Below, piece by piece: positions 1 to 8,336 of a stretch of 64,000 bases of DNA. Each line of letters starts with the position of its first letter. Positions within the stretch are counted from its first letter, which is position 1. A program made the position numbers and the translations under genes. The stretch is from Ramlibacter tataouinensis (GTDB taxonomy: Bacteria; Pseudomonadota; Gammaproteobacteria; Burkholderiales; Burkholderiaceae_C). The stretch covers positions 4,055,001 through 4,119,000 of the forward strand of contig NZ_CP010951.1 in NCBI RefSeq assembly GCF_001580455.1. Direction: 5' to 3'. Below the pieces are notes generated by a model. The model was not told where the DNA came from and did not search any database. It saw nothing but the letters and a program-made list of their open reading frames with translations.

Positions 1-251
1 ATCGACGCCGAGTGCGTGGAAGCGAATTCATCACAAGATGGCGCGGTCTGCCTAGCATCCGGCTCAGCGCGGAAAACCATCGGGCGTCGCGACCGTGGTA
101 TTTAGGTACCGGAATGCGTATTTAGCTCGAACCTTGACGGGAGTCAAAGCCGCACTCGGGGACGATCTGCTTCACTGCGTCCTGCGCCCCCCGGGAATGG
201 GGGTGGCACCCTGTCCCGAACGTGGCGTTGGCAGTTCCCGAAGGAAGATCC
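1..251. other. Non-coding lead-in before the Nfn-like gene
   Basis: I find no gene in this stretch. It holds two direct copies of GTATTTAG 20 bp apart (98-105 and 118-125) and an FNR-type palindrome at 134-147. The ribosome-binding sequence GGAAGA ends just before the ATG at 252. If a gene lies upstream, it ends before the window. Confidence 0.5.
134..147. promoter_or_regulatory. FNR/ANR/FixK-type palindrome upstream of the Nfn-like fusion
   Basis: The 14-bp sequence TTGAC-GGGA-GTCAA is a perfect 5-bp inverted repeat with a 4-bp spacer, the layout of Crp/Fnr-family oxygen-sensing sites (consensus TTGAT-N4-ATCAA; FixK-type sites tolerate C/G at the fifth position). It is centred about 111 bp before the ATG at 252. 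An activator here would put a start of transcription near 182 if it binds around -41. That is inference; no mapped promoter is visible. Confidence 0.5.
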
Positions 252-2594
252 ATGGTCCGCATCCTTGGCCGCGAACAATTCTCCGCCGAGACCTTCCTGT
301 GGGAGGTCGACGCCCCCGACGTCGCGCAGGCCGCAGAGCCCGGCCACTTCGTGATGCTGCGGCTCGACGACGCCGGCGAACGCATTCCGCTGACCGTCGC
401 CGATTTCGACCGTGAGCGCGGCACCGTCACCGTGGTCGTGCAGGCCCTGGGCAAGAGCACGCGCCAGATGCGTGACAACTACCGGCAAGGCGACGAGTTC
501 GCCGACTTCGCCGGCCCGCTCGGCCTGCCGCAGCACATCGAGAACGTCGGCCATGTGGTGGTGGTCGGCGGCGGGCTGGGCGTCGCACCGATCTTTCCGC
601 AGTTGCGGGCCTTCAAGCAGGCCGGCTGCCGGGTGACCTGCATCGTCGGCTTTCGCAACGCCGAGCGCATCTTCTGGACCGACAAGCTCGCGCAATTCAG
701 TGACGAACTGATCCTGTGCACCGACGACGGCAGCGCAGGCCGGCAGGGCTTCGTCGACGCGGCCCTTCGCGACGTGCTGGCCAGGGATGGCGCGGACCTG
801 GTGGTCGCCATCGGCCCCATGCCGATGATGCACGCCTGCGCCGAGGCGTCGCGCCCGTTCGGCGTGCGAACCATGGTGTCGCTGAACACGGTGATGGTGG
901 ACGGCACCGGCATGTGCGGCTCGTGCCGGGTCACCGTGGGCGGCGAAGTGAAGTTCGCCTGTGTCGACGGCCCGGATTTCGATGGCCACGCGGTCGATTT
1001 CAAGGAACTGCACGCGCGCCAGAAGCGCTTCAAGCAGCAGGAGCAGCGGGCCTGCGAGGACCAGGCGCACGTCTGCAGCCTCGAGGAACTGCTGGTCAAG
1101 CAGGGCAAGCGCACCTACAAGAAATACTCGGCGCTCGAACGGGTCCAGGTCAAGATGCCCGAGCGCGATGCGGCCGAGCGCGCCGCCTGCTTCGACGAAG
1201 TGAACCTCGGCTATGGCTACGCGGAGGCGCTGCGCGAAGCGGAGCGCTGCATCCAGTGCGTCAAGCCGACCTGCATCGAAGGCTGCCCGGTGCGGATCGA
1301 CATCCCGACCTTCATCCGGAATCTGCTGCTGCGCGATGTCGAGGCAGCGGTGGACACCATCCACGAGTCGAGCCCGTTCCCGTCGGTCTGCGGACGCGTG
1401 TGCCCGCAGGAGAGCCAGTGCGAAGCGCAGTGCGTGCTGGTCAAGGCCAAGATGGAGCCGGTGGCGATCGGCCGCCTGGAGCGCTTTGTCGGCGATCACG
1501 CCAAGCCGCGGCCGGTGCGGAAGGCTTCACCAGAGCAGCGGCTGGGCAAGGTGGCCATCGTCGGTTCGGGCCCCGGGGGCCTTGCCGCCGCGGCGGACCT
1601 GCTCAAGTCGGGCGCCGAAGTCACGGTGTTCGAGGCCCTGCATGTGGTGGGAGGCGTGCTGCGCTACGGCATTCCCTCCTTCCGCCTTCCCCGCGACATC
1701 ATCGAGCGCGAGGTGCGGCAGCTGTGCGACGCCGGGCTCAAGATCGAAACCAACAAGGTGATCGGGAAGACTTTCACCATCGCTCAGCTCACCGACAAGA
1801 TGGGCTTCGACGCGGTCTTTGTCGCCGCCGGTGCCGGGGCGCCGGCCTTCCTCGGCATTCCGGGCGAGTTCGCCGGCCAGGTGTATTCGGCCAACGAATT
1901 CCTCACCCGCGTCAACCTGATGGGGGGCGACCGATTCCCGTACCAGGACACGCCGATCAGCGTGGGCCAGCGGGTGGTGGTGATCGGCGCCGGCAACACC
2001 GCCATGGATTGCCTGCGGGTGGCCAGGCGCCTGGGCGCCGCTGACGTGCGATGTGTCTACCGGCGTTCCGAAGCCGAGGCGCCGGCTCGCATCGAGGAGC
2101 TGCGCCACGCGCGCGAGGAGGGCATCGAGTTCAATTTCCTGCATGGGCCGGTCGAGATCCTCGTCGACGCAGCCGGCGACGTGCGCGGCCTGCGGGCCCA
2201 GAAGATGATGCTCGGCGAACCGGACGCGCGCGGCCGGCGCACGCCCTTGCCGCTCGACGAGTTTGTCGAATGGCCGTGCGACACGGTGATCTACGCGCTG
2301 GGCACCAAGGCCAATCCCATCGTCGGCCAGGCGACGCGCGGCCTTGCGCTCGACAAGCGTGGCTACATCGTCGCCGACGAGGCGACGCAGTGCACGAACC
2401 TCAGGGGTGTGTTCGCCGGCGGCGACATCGTCACCGGCGGTGCCACCGTCATCCTGGCCATGGCCGCGGGTCGCCGCGCCGCACGCGCCATCGGCGCCTG
2501 GCTGGAGCAAGGCAAGGAGAGCTGGCCTGTGGGCCCCGTTGCGGCCGATGACTTCGCCGGCAGCCCTGTCCTCGCCGAGTCCGTGCCGGCGTAG
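252..2594 (+). CDS. Fused NfnA/SudB - NfnB/SudA-like flavoprotein (GltD family)
   Basis: The 780-residue product joins two enzymes normally made as separate subunits. Residues about 1-270 form a ferredoxin-NADP-reductase/PyrK-like domain with a [2Fe-2S] loop (Cys222, Cys225, Cys237, with an Asp just before). Residues about 320-780 are GltD/NfnB-like: a cysteine cluster CIQC..C..C at about 333-345, a second at about 380-392, a Rossmann GSGPGG near 436 and a second nucleotide fold near 580. Families: NADH-dependent ferredoxin:NADP oxidoreductase (Nfn), sulfide dehydrogenase (Sud) and the glutamate synthase small subunit. The likely role is cytoplasmic electron transfer between NAD(P)H and ferredoxin or sulfur compounds; no glutamate synthase large subunit is nearby. 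ATG 252, preceded by GGAAGA, is preferred over GTG 222. The stop TAG opens a short palindrome. Confidence 0.8.
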   Translation: MVRILGREQFSAETFLWEVDAPDVAQAAEPGHFVMLRLDDAGERIPLTVADFDRERGTVTVVVQALGKSTRQMRDNYRQGDEFADFAGPLGLPQHIENVGHVVVVGGGLGVAPIFPQLRAFKQAGCRVTCIVGFRNAERIFWTDKLAQFSDELILCTDDGSAGRQGFVDAALRDVLARDGADLVVAIGPMPMMHACAEASRPFGVRTMVSLNTVMVDGTGMCGSCRVTVGGEVKFACVDGPDFDGHAVDFKELHARQKRFKQQEQRACEDQAHVCSLEELLVKQGKRTYKKYSALERVQVKMPERDAAERAACFDEVNLGYGYAEALREAERCIQCVKPTCIEGCPVRIDIPTFIRNLLLRDVEAAVDTIHESSPFPSVCGRVCPQESQCEAQCVLVKAKMEPVAIGRLERFVGDHAKPRPVRKASPEQRLGKVAIVGSGPGGLAAAADLLKSGAEVTVFEALHVVGGVLRYGIPSFRLPRDIIEREVRQLCDAGLKIETNKVIGKTFTIAQLTDKMGFDAVFVAAGAGAPAFLGIPGEFAGQVYSANEFLTRVNLMGGDRFPYQDTPISVGQRVVVIGAGNTAMDCLRVARRLGAADVRCVYRRSEAEAPARIEELRHAREEGIEFNFLHGPVEILVDAAGDVRGLRAQKMMLGEPDARGRRTPLPLDEFVEWPCDTVIYALGTKANPIVGQATRGLALDKRGYIVADEATQCTNLRGVFAGGDIVTGGATVILAMAAGRRAARAIGAWLEQGKESWPVGPVAADDFAGSPVLAESVPA

Positions 2595-2630
2595 GCCCTG
2601 TTGGCCCGCAGGGCGTCAACAGGCCCTTAG
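2592..2630. repeat. Short palindrome at a stop codon (family B-like)
   Basis: Starting with the TAG stop of the preceding gene, arms TAGGCCCTGTTG and CAACAGGCCCTTAG flank a GC-rich loop. The right arm resembles the family B arm found complete at 33224-33492 (AACAGGCCCTAG). It could act as a terminator stem, but no run of T follows. I regard it as a degenerate or minimal copy of the stop-codon-associated repeats in this window. Confidence 0.5.
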
Positions 2631-2783
2631 AGAAAACCGGATGCTGCGCCCAAAGTGCCAAGGCGCCCACGTGCCGCTGCCTACGACTGGAAACAGGACA
2701 GCCCGCGCTTTCGCTGACACTGGCCCGAAACCCGAACTCACGGCCTTGTGGCTCATCGTCTCTCGTCAATGAGGTCTGCATCG

Positions 2784-3803
2784 ATGAACAAGTTCATGTC
2801 GTGGCTCTCGCCACTGGTGTTGGCTGTCGCCGCGGGCTGCGCATCGACCGCGGGACCAGCGCCCCAGCCTGTCCCGGTCAAGGTGTTTGTCGGCGCCATG
2901 TTCGAGATCGGGCAGAACACCGGCGACCGCGCCGGGGAGTTCCAGCACTGGTACGAGCGCTACTGGCGGAATGCGACGCCCATGCCGGTCAAGGGCGCGC
3001 TGAGCCCGGTGTACTGCAACACGGATGGCGTCTGCGGTGCCGTGCTGGGCATGGGCAAGGTGAACTCCTCGTCGTCGATGCAGGCCATCCTGCTGGATCC
3101 CCGGTTCGACTTTTCACGGGCTTACTACGTGATCTCCGGCGTCGCGGGCACGCCGCCCTCACGCGGCACCATCGGCGCGGTGAGCTGGGCGACCTGGCTG
3201 GTGGACTACGACCTCGGGCATCGCTGGGCCCCGGAAGAGAACACAGCGGGGGCGCCCACCTTCATGCCGCGCAAGGGCTACGAGGAGTACCGGCGCTTCC
3301 GGCTCAATCCGGACCTGGTGGCGTGGGCGATGAAGCTGTCTGCCGATACGCCGCTGAAGGACTCGGACTCCGCGCGCACCTACCGCTTGCGCTATCCCGA
3401 CACGGTGGCCCGCGGCGCCCCGTTCGTGGGAACGGGCACGCACATGACCGGCGACACCTTCTTCCATGGGCCGGGCATGAGCAGGCAGGCGCAATACATC
3501 GCCAAGCTGTACGGCGCCGACGACTATGTCATCACCGAGATGGAAGCCGCCGCGATCACCCTGGTCATCAAGCGAACCCATGGCACCGACCGGGTCATGA
3601 GCTTGCGCGGGATGGTGAACTTCGATCAGGGCAATCCGCAGGAGACGACGCTGCAGCACCTCGACCCGGCCCCGGGCCAGACGGCCGGCGGCTTCGCCGA
3701 GACCGTGGAAAACATCGCTGCGGTCGGCACACGCGTGGTCGACTACATCGTCGTGAACTGGGCGCAGTGGCAGGGCGGGGTGCCGGCCGCGGGAGCCCGG
3801 TAG
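2784..3803 (+). CDS. Purine nucleoside permease (NUP) family lipoprotein
   Basis: The 339-residue product starts with a lipoprotein signal peptide (hydrophobic stretch, then the lipobox VAAGC, acylated Cys at about residue 19). The rest matches the NUP family: the opening VKVFVGAMFEIGQNTGD, GTIGAVSWATWLVDYDLGHR, and the TEMEAAA block also found in nucleoside phosphorylases. Family members are called permeases from work in Candida, but this protein has no membrane spans beyond the signal, so nucleoside binding or phosphorolysis outside the inner membrane is the better guess. ATG 2784 gives the signal peptide directly; ATG 2769 would add five residues. It converges on the NlpE/META gene, the two stops being 15 bp apart around a solo repeat arm. 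Confidence 0.75.
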   Translation: MNKFMSWLSPLVLAVAAGCASTAGPAPQPVPVKVFVGAMFEIGQNTGDRAGEFQHWYERYWRNATPMPVKGALSPVYCNTDGVCGAVLGMGKVNSSSSMQAILLDPRFDFSRAYYVISGVAGTPPSRGTIGAVSWATWLVDYDLGHRWAPEENTAGAPTFMPRKGYEEYRRFRLNPDLVAWAMKLSADTPLKDSDSARTYRLRYPDTVARGAPFVGTGTHMTGDTFFHGPGMSRQAQYIAKLYGADDYVITEMEAAAITLVIKRTHGTDRVMSLRGMVNFDQGNPQETTLQHLDPAPGQTAGGFAETVENIAAVGTRVVDYIVVNWAQWQGGVPAAGAR

Positions 3804-3805
3804 GC

Positions 3806-3821
3806 GTGGGACAGGACACTA
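3806..3821. repeat. Solo arm of repeat family A between two convergent stops
   Basis: GTGGGACAGGACACTAG-type sequence lies exactly between the TAG of the upstream gene (3801-3803) and the reverse-strand TAG of the next (3821-3819). It equals the right arm of the full elements at 25483-25672 and 34274-34606. No partner arm is present here, so this is either a remnant or a minimal copy. Confidence 0.6.
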
Positions 3822-4616
3822 GGGCGAGGCCGCCAACCTGAACCGCGCGAGCGGCTGTTGGCCGCCTTCCGGCAACAGCAGGAGTTCGTCCCCCTTCACG
3901 GCATAGCGGCTCACCTGTTGCAGCACGCGCATGAACGCCCCCTCGACATTCGGCCGGATGCAGGCGCGACGCGTCGAGGCGAGTTGCTGCAGTTGCAAGC
4001 GGTCGGCGGGGCCGGCGCTGAAGCCGCCGGTGATGTTGTTGCAGCCCGTGTAGCCGCTCACCCGTCCGGCAAGCCGGTCGAAGCGCAGCTCCGCAGGCCG
4101 CTCCTGCGGGCCGGCAGGCGGCACCGCTTCGCCGGCCAGTTCAAGGAGCGTCCAGCGGCCGTCCAACTGCACCGTGGCATCGCCTGGCGGTGATCCCTGC
4201 TGCTTGCGCAGCACATAGGCACTGGCATTCGGGCCTGCGATGCGGCGCCCTTCGCGATCGAGCTGCAGCAGCAGGTTCTCGCCGACCTGGAAACGCAGCT
4301 GGCCGCCCGGCGCGTCCAGCGTCACGCCGCGGCCTGCGGCGTCCCAGCTGAAATGGCCCTGCTGCGTACGCGGCGCTGCCTCGCGCTCGAGATAGCGCTG
4401 CGTCAGCACGTAGGTGCCGTTGCCACGCAATTGCAGGGTCGTCCGGACGCCAGGGCAGTCGGCACAAGGCAGGGTGCCTTCGTACCAGCCGGCCCAGTCG
4501 AGCGAGTTGGCGCTGGTGTGGGCCTGGCTGGGCGGCGCGTCGGCTGATTTCGGCGTGCCGCTGCAGGCCGCGACCAGTCCGAGGAGCATGCAGGTCAGAA
4601 GCGTTCGCTGATGCAT
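3819..4616 (-). CDS. NlpE N-terminal plus META (HslJ-like) domain lipoprotein
   Basis: A 265-residue envelope lipoprotein: signal peptide with lipobox LVAACSG (Cys18), an NlpE N-terminal domain at about residues 40-145 with its CXXC (LPCADCPG), then a META domain at about 150-262 with SGYTGCNNITGGF. NlpE in E. coli senses surface contact and copper through the Cpx pathway; META domains occur in HslJ and heat-shock or motility-linked proteins. The joining of the two domains suggests an envelope stress role, which is inference. It follows glutaminase by 46 bp on the same strand and is probably last in that run. Its TAG stop overlaps a repeat arm. Confidence 0.75.
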   Translation of the reverse strand: MHQRTLLTCMLLGLVAACSGTPKSADAPPSQAHTSANSLDWAGWYEGTLPCADCPGVRTTLQLRGNGTYVLTQRYLEREAAPRTQQGHFSWDAAGRGVTLDAPGGQLRFQVGENLLLQLDREGRRIAGPNASAYVLRKQQGSPPGDATVQLDGRWTLLELAGEAVPPAGPQERPAELRFDRLAGRVSGYTGCNNITGGFSAGPADRLQLQQLASTRRACIRPNVEGAFMRVLQQVSRYAVKGDELLLLPEGGQQPLARFRLAASP

Positions 4617-4662
4617 CGTGTGGACCTCCGGTATCCACGCTGCGGGCAGTCGGCGGGCATCT

Positions 4663-5649
4663 TCAAATCGCCGGGGCCGAGACGAAGAGATTCAACCCCA
4701 GCCGCTCTGACAGATAACGGGTGACCAGCTGGCCGCGTACGCTGTTGCCCGCTTCGTCCAGCGGCGGCGAGTAGACCGCCACGGAGCCCTTGCCGGGCGA
4801 GACGGTGACGATGCCGCCGCTCACGCCGCTCTTGCCCGGCAGGCCCACGTCGTACAGCCAGGTGCCCGAGCGCTCGTACAGGCCCGCGGTCGCCATGACG
4901 GCGAGCACGCGGCGGCAGGTGTCGGCGGAGACCACCGGTTGGCCGGTCAGCGGATTGACGCCGCCGCCCGCCAGGGTCGCGCCCATGACAGCCAGGTCGC
5001 GCGCTGTCACCAGCAGCGAGCATTGGCGGGTGTACACGTCGGTGGCTTCATCCGGATCGCAGTAGACCCGGCCGTAGCCCCGCAGCAGGTGGGCGACGCC
5101 CTCGTTGCGCTCGTTGCTTTCGGCCTCCGACCGGTAGACGCGCTCGTCGAAGGCCAGTTCGCGCCCGGCGAAGCGCGACAGGCCTTCGCGCACGGCGCGC
5201 CAACGCTGCTCGGCGCTTGCGCCGGGCACCAGGCTGGTCGTGGCGATGGCGCCGGAGTTCACCAGTGGATTGGTGGTGCGGTCGGCGCGCAGCTCCACCG
5301 CCATGATGGAGTTGAAGGGCAGTCCCGTGGCATCTACGCCGAGGCGGGCGGCCGCCTCGTCGGGGCCCAAGGCATCGCACACCAGCGCGAAGACGAAGGG
5401 CTTGGAGACGCTCTGGATCGAGAAGGGCTGCCCGGCATCGCCCACCGCCAGGGCATCGCCGTGCGTGTTGGCCACGCAGATGCCGAAGGCCTGCGGATCG
5501 GCCTCGGCCAGCGCAGGAATGTAGTCGGCCACGCGGCCGCTGCGCTCCTCGCGGAATTGCGCGTAGGCCGCCTCGACCAGCGCGCCGATGGCCTCCCGCG
5601 CCGGCAAGGTGCCGGTGGAGACGAAAGTTTGGGCGGGGGAATCTGACAT
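4663..5649 (-). CDS. glsA: Glutaminase A
   Basis: The 328-residue protein hydrolyses L-glutamine to glutamate and ammonia in the cytoplasm. It shows the serine-dependent beta-lactamase-like glutaminase signature: the SxxK motif in FSIQSVSKPF (about residues 77-86), TTNPLVNSGAIATTSLVPG (about 126-144), and the C-terminal VGLPGKSGVSGGI block. Length is slightly above the E. coli form (about 308) because of an N-terminal extension. It lies 21 bp after pepN on the same strand, consistent with a peptide and amino-acid salvage operon. Confidence 0.9.
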   Translation of the reverse strand: MSDSPAQTFVSTGTLPAREAIGALVEAAYAQFREERSGRVADYIPALAEADPQAFGICVANTHGDALAVGDAGQPFSIQSVSKPFVFALVCDALGPDEAAARLGVDATGLPFNSIMAVELRADRTTNPLVNSGAIATTSLVPGASAEQRWRAVREGLSRFAGRELAFDERVYRSEAESNERNEGVAHLLRGYGRVYCDPDEATDVYTRQCSLLVTARDLAVMGATLAGGGVNPLTGQPVVSADTCRRVLAVMATAGLYERSGTWLYDVGLPGKSGVSGGIVTVSPGKGSVAVYSPPLDEAGNSVRGQLVTRYLSERLGLNLFVSAPAI

Positions 5650-5670
5650 ACCGGGTTTCCTGGCGGCGGC

Positions 5671-8316
5671 TCAGGCGAGCGCCTTGCCTACGACTTCCGA
5701 ACTTTCCTTCGACAGCCCCGGCGTGGTGGCGATGCGCTCCAGCGCGGCGCGCATCAGGGCCTGGCGGCCCGGCTCGAAGCGGCGGTAGCGCTCGAAGTTG
5801 CGCACCATGCGCGAGGCGACCTGCGGATTCACCACGTCGAGCGCCAGCGACTGCTCGAGCATCAGCTGGTAGCCGGAGCCATCGGCCGCATGGAACTGGA
5901 CCTGGTTCACGCCGAAGCTGCCCAGCAAGGCATAGACCTTGTTCGGGTTCTTCAGCGTGAAGGCCGGATGGCGCGTGAGCTCGCGCACGCGTTCCACCGT
6001 GCCGGGCAGGCGCGATTGCGCCTCCACGCCCAGCCATTTGTCCACCACCAGCGGCTCGTCGCGCCACTTCGCATGGAAGGCGTCGAGCGCGGCGCGCCGC
6101 TCGGGGCAGTCGCAGTTGGCGATCGCCGAGAGGGCCGCCATGGCGTCGGTCATGTTGCCGGCGGCCTCCAGCTGCTGCAGGCACAGGCGGCGCGCGTCTG
6201 CATCGCGCAGGTCCATCAGGAAGGCCAGGCACAGGTTGCGCAGTGCGCGCCGTCCGCTGGATTGCGCATCGGGGCTGTAGGGCCCGGGCGTGGCGAAATG
6301 GTCGTAGGCGCGGCGCAGGCCGTCGTGCAGCCGTTCGGCGAGGAAGCTGCGCATCGCGAACCGCACCTGGTGCACCGCCAGCGGGTCGATCTGCCCGAGC
6401 TGCTCTGCGATCACGACCTCGGGCGGCAGGGCGAGCGCCTCGGCCGCGAAGGCCGGGTCGGCCTCGGCGTCGGCCAGCACCCGGCCGAAGGCCTGGGCCA
6501 GGTACTCGGGGAACTGCACCGGTCTTCCGGCGGCGCGGTCGGCGACGCCCTGGAGCAGCAGGTTCATCGCCAGGCGCTGCCCGGCTTCCCAGCGATTGAA
6601 GGAATCGCTGTCGTAACTCAGCAGGTGCTGCAGGCCGGCCTCGTCGTAGGGATAGTCGATGACGACGGGCGCGGAGAACCCGCGGCCGAGAGAGGGCACC
6701 GGCCGCGCCGGCACATCGATGAAACGGAACACCTCGGTTTCCGCGTGCAGCGAAAGCACGGTGCTCGTGCCGCGCGGGGCGGCTTCGCCTTGCAGGCGCA
6801 GCGGCAGCTCGCGGCCGTCAGGCGCGAGCAGGCCGAGCGCCAATGGCATGTGCATGGGGCGCTTGGCCGGCTGTCCCGGCGTCGGCGGGCACTGCTGTGT
6901 CACACTGAGCTCGTAGCTGCGGCTGGCTTCGTCATAGCGGTCGCGCACCGTCAATCGCGGTGTGCCGGCCTGCTCGTACCAGAGGCGGAACTGCGCCAGG
7001 TCGACGCCGCCGGCCTGCTCGATCGCAGCCACCAGTTCGTCGGTGGTCACCGCCTGGCCATCGTGCCGCTGGAAGTACAGGTCTATCCCTTTCCGGAAGT
7101 TCTCCGGGCCGACCAGCGTGTGCATCATGCGCACGACTTCCGCGCCTTTCTGGTAGACGGTGGAGGTGTAGAAGTTGCTCACCTGCTGGTAGGACGCCGG
7201 GCGGACCGGGTGCGCCATCGGGCCCGCGTCCTCGGGGAACTGGCCGGTGCGCAGGTTGCGCACGGCCTGGATGCGGGCCACCGCGCGCGAGTAGCGGTCG
7301 GCGGCGTACTGCTGTTCCCGGAACACCGTCAGGCCTTCCTTCAGCGAGAGCTGGAACCAGTCGCGGCAGGTCACGCGGTTGCCGGTCCAGTTGTGGAAGT
7401 ACTCGTGGGCGACGGTGCGGTCGATGAAGCTGAAGTCCCAGTCGGTGGAGATGTCCGGGCGGGCCAGCACCAGTTTGGTGTTGAAGATGTTCAGGCCCTT
7501 GTTCTCCATCGCGCCGGCATTGAAGTCGCCGACGGCGACCACGTTGTATTCGTCCAGGTCGATCTCCAGGCCGTAGCGGTCTTCGTCCCACTTCATGGCG
7601 TGCTTGAGCGATTCCAGCGCGAAAGCGATCTGGTCGAGCTTGCCGGGCTCGACGAAGCACTGCAGCTGGGCGTCGCGCCCCGAGCGCGTGCGGAAGCGGT
7701 CCTGGCAGCTCTCGAGGTCGGCGGCCACCACCGCGAACAGGTAGGAGGGCTTGGGGAAGGGATCGCGCCAGCGCGCCCAGTGCCGGCCGCCGGCTTCGTC
7801 GCCCTGGCCCACGCAATTGCCGTTGGCCAGCAGCACCGGATAACGGGCCTTGTCCGCATGCAGCGTTGCGGTGTAGCGCGCCATCACGTCCGGCCGATCC
7901 AGGAAGGGCGTGATGCGGCGGAAGCCCTCGGCTTCGCACAGGCTGAAGAAGCCGGTGCCCGACAGGTAGATGCCCATCAGCTTGGTGTTCTGCCGCGGAC
8001 GGATGCGCGTGACGGTCCGCAGTTCGAACGCGGCGGGCACGTCCTTGACGGTCAGATGGCGCGCGTCGGCGGCCCAGCGCCCGTCGCCCACTGGCTGGCC
8101 GTCGATGGCGACCGATTCGACCGCGATCTCGTCGATGTCCAGCTCCAGGTCCGCGGGCGGCCGTGGCGCGGCCGGGTTGCGCTGCAAGGCGAGCCTGGCG
8201 GCGACCCGCGCCTCATCCTCGCCCAGCAGGTCGATGTCCAGTTCCACTTCGGAAACCAGGAAGGCGGGTGGCCGGTAGTCCTTCAGGTAAACCGTGCTTG
8301 GTGCGGCGGGTTCCAT
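5671..8316 (-). CDS. pepN: Aminopeptidase N (M1 family)
   Basis: An 881-residue zinc aminopeptidase that trims N-terminal residues from peptides in the cytoplasm. The exopeptidase motif GAMEN is at about residue 265, and the zinc motif HEYFH at 304-308 with the third ligand in KEGLTVF about 19 residues later. Length fits the PepN subgroup (about 870-890). The start at 8316 (MEPAAPSTVYLKDY) has GAGGAGA six bases upstream; the open frame continues further upstream through the neighbouring gene but without homology. The preceding zinc-peptidase gene ends 20 bp before it, and glsA follows. Confidence 0.92.
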   Translation of the reverse strand: MEPAAPSTVYLKDYRPPAFLVSEVELDIDLLGEDEARVAARLALQRNPAAPRPPADLELDIDEIAVESVAIDGQPVGDGRWAADARHLTVKDVPAAFELRTVTRIRPRQNTKLMGIYLSGTGFFSLCEAEGFRRITPFLDRPDVMARYTATLHADKARYPVLLANGNCVGQGDEAGGRHWARWRDPFPKPSYLFAVVAADLESCQDRFRTRSGRDAQLQCFVEPGKLDQIAFALESLKHAMKWDEDRYGLEIDLDEYNVVAVGDFNAGAMENKGLNIFNTKLVLARPDISTDWDFSFIDRTVAHEYFHNWTGNRVTCRDWFQLSLKEGLTVFREQQYAADRYSRAVARIQAVRNLRTGQFPEDAGPMAHPVRPASYQQVSNFYTSTVYQKGAEVVRMMHTLVGPENFRKGIDLYFQRHDGQAVTTDELVAAIEQAGGVDLAQFRLWYEQAGTPRLTVRDRYDEASRSYELSVTQQCPPTPGQPAKRPMHMPLALGLLAPDGRELPLRLQGEAAPRGTSTVLSLHAETEVFRFIDVPARPVPSLGRGFSAPVVIDYPYDEAGLQHLLSYDSDSFNRWEAGQRLAMNLLLQGVADRAAGRPVQFPEYLAQAFGRVLADAEADPAFAAEALALPPEVVIAEQLGQIDPLAVHQVRFAMRSFLAERLHDGLRRAYDHFATPGPYSPDAQSSGRRALRNLCLAFLMDLRDADARRLCLQQLEAAGNMTDAMAALSAIANCDCPERRAALDAFHAKWRDEPLVVDKWLGVEAQSRLPGTVERVRELTRHPAFTLKNPNKVYALLGSFGVNQVQFHAADGSGYQLMLEQSLALDVVNPQVASRMVRNFERYRRFEPGRQALMRAALERIATTPGLSKESSEVVGKALA

Positions 8317-8336
8317 GGCATCTCCTCGTCGGCGGC

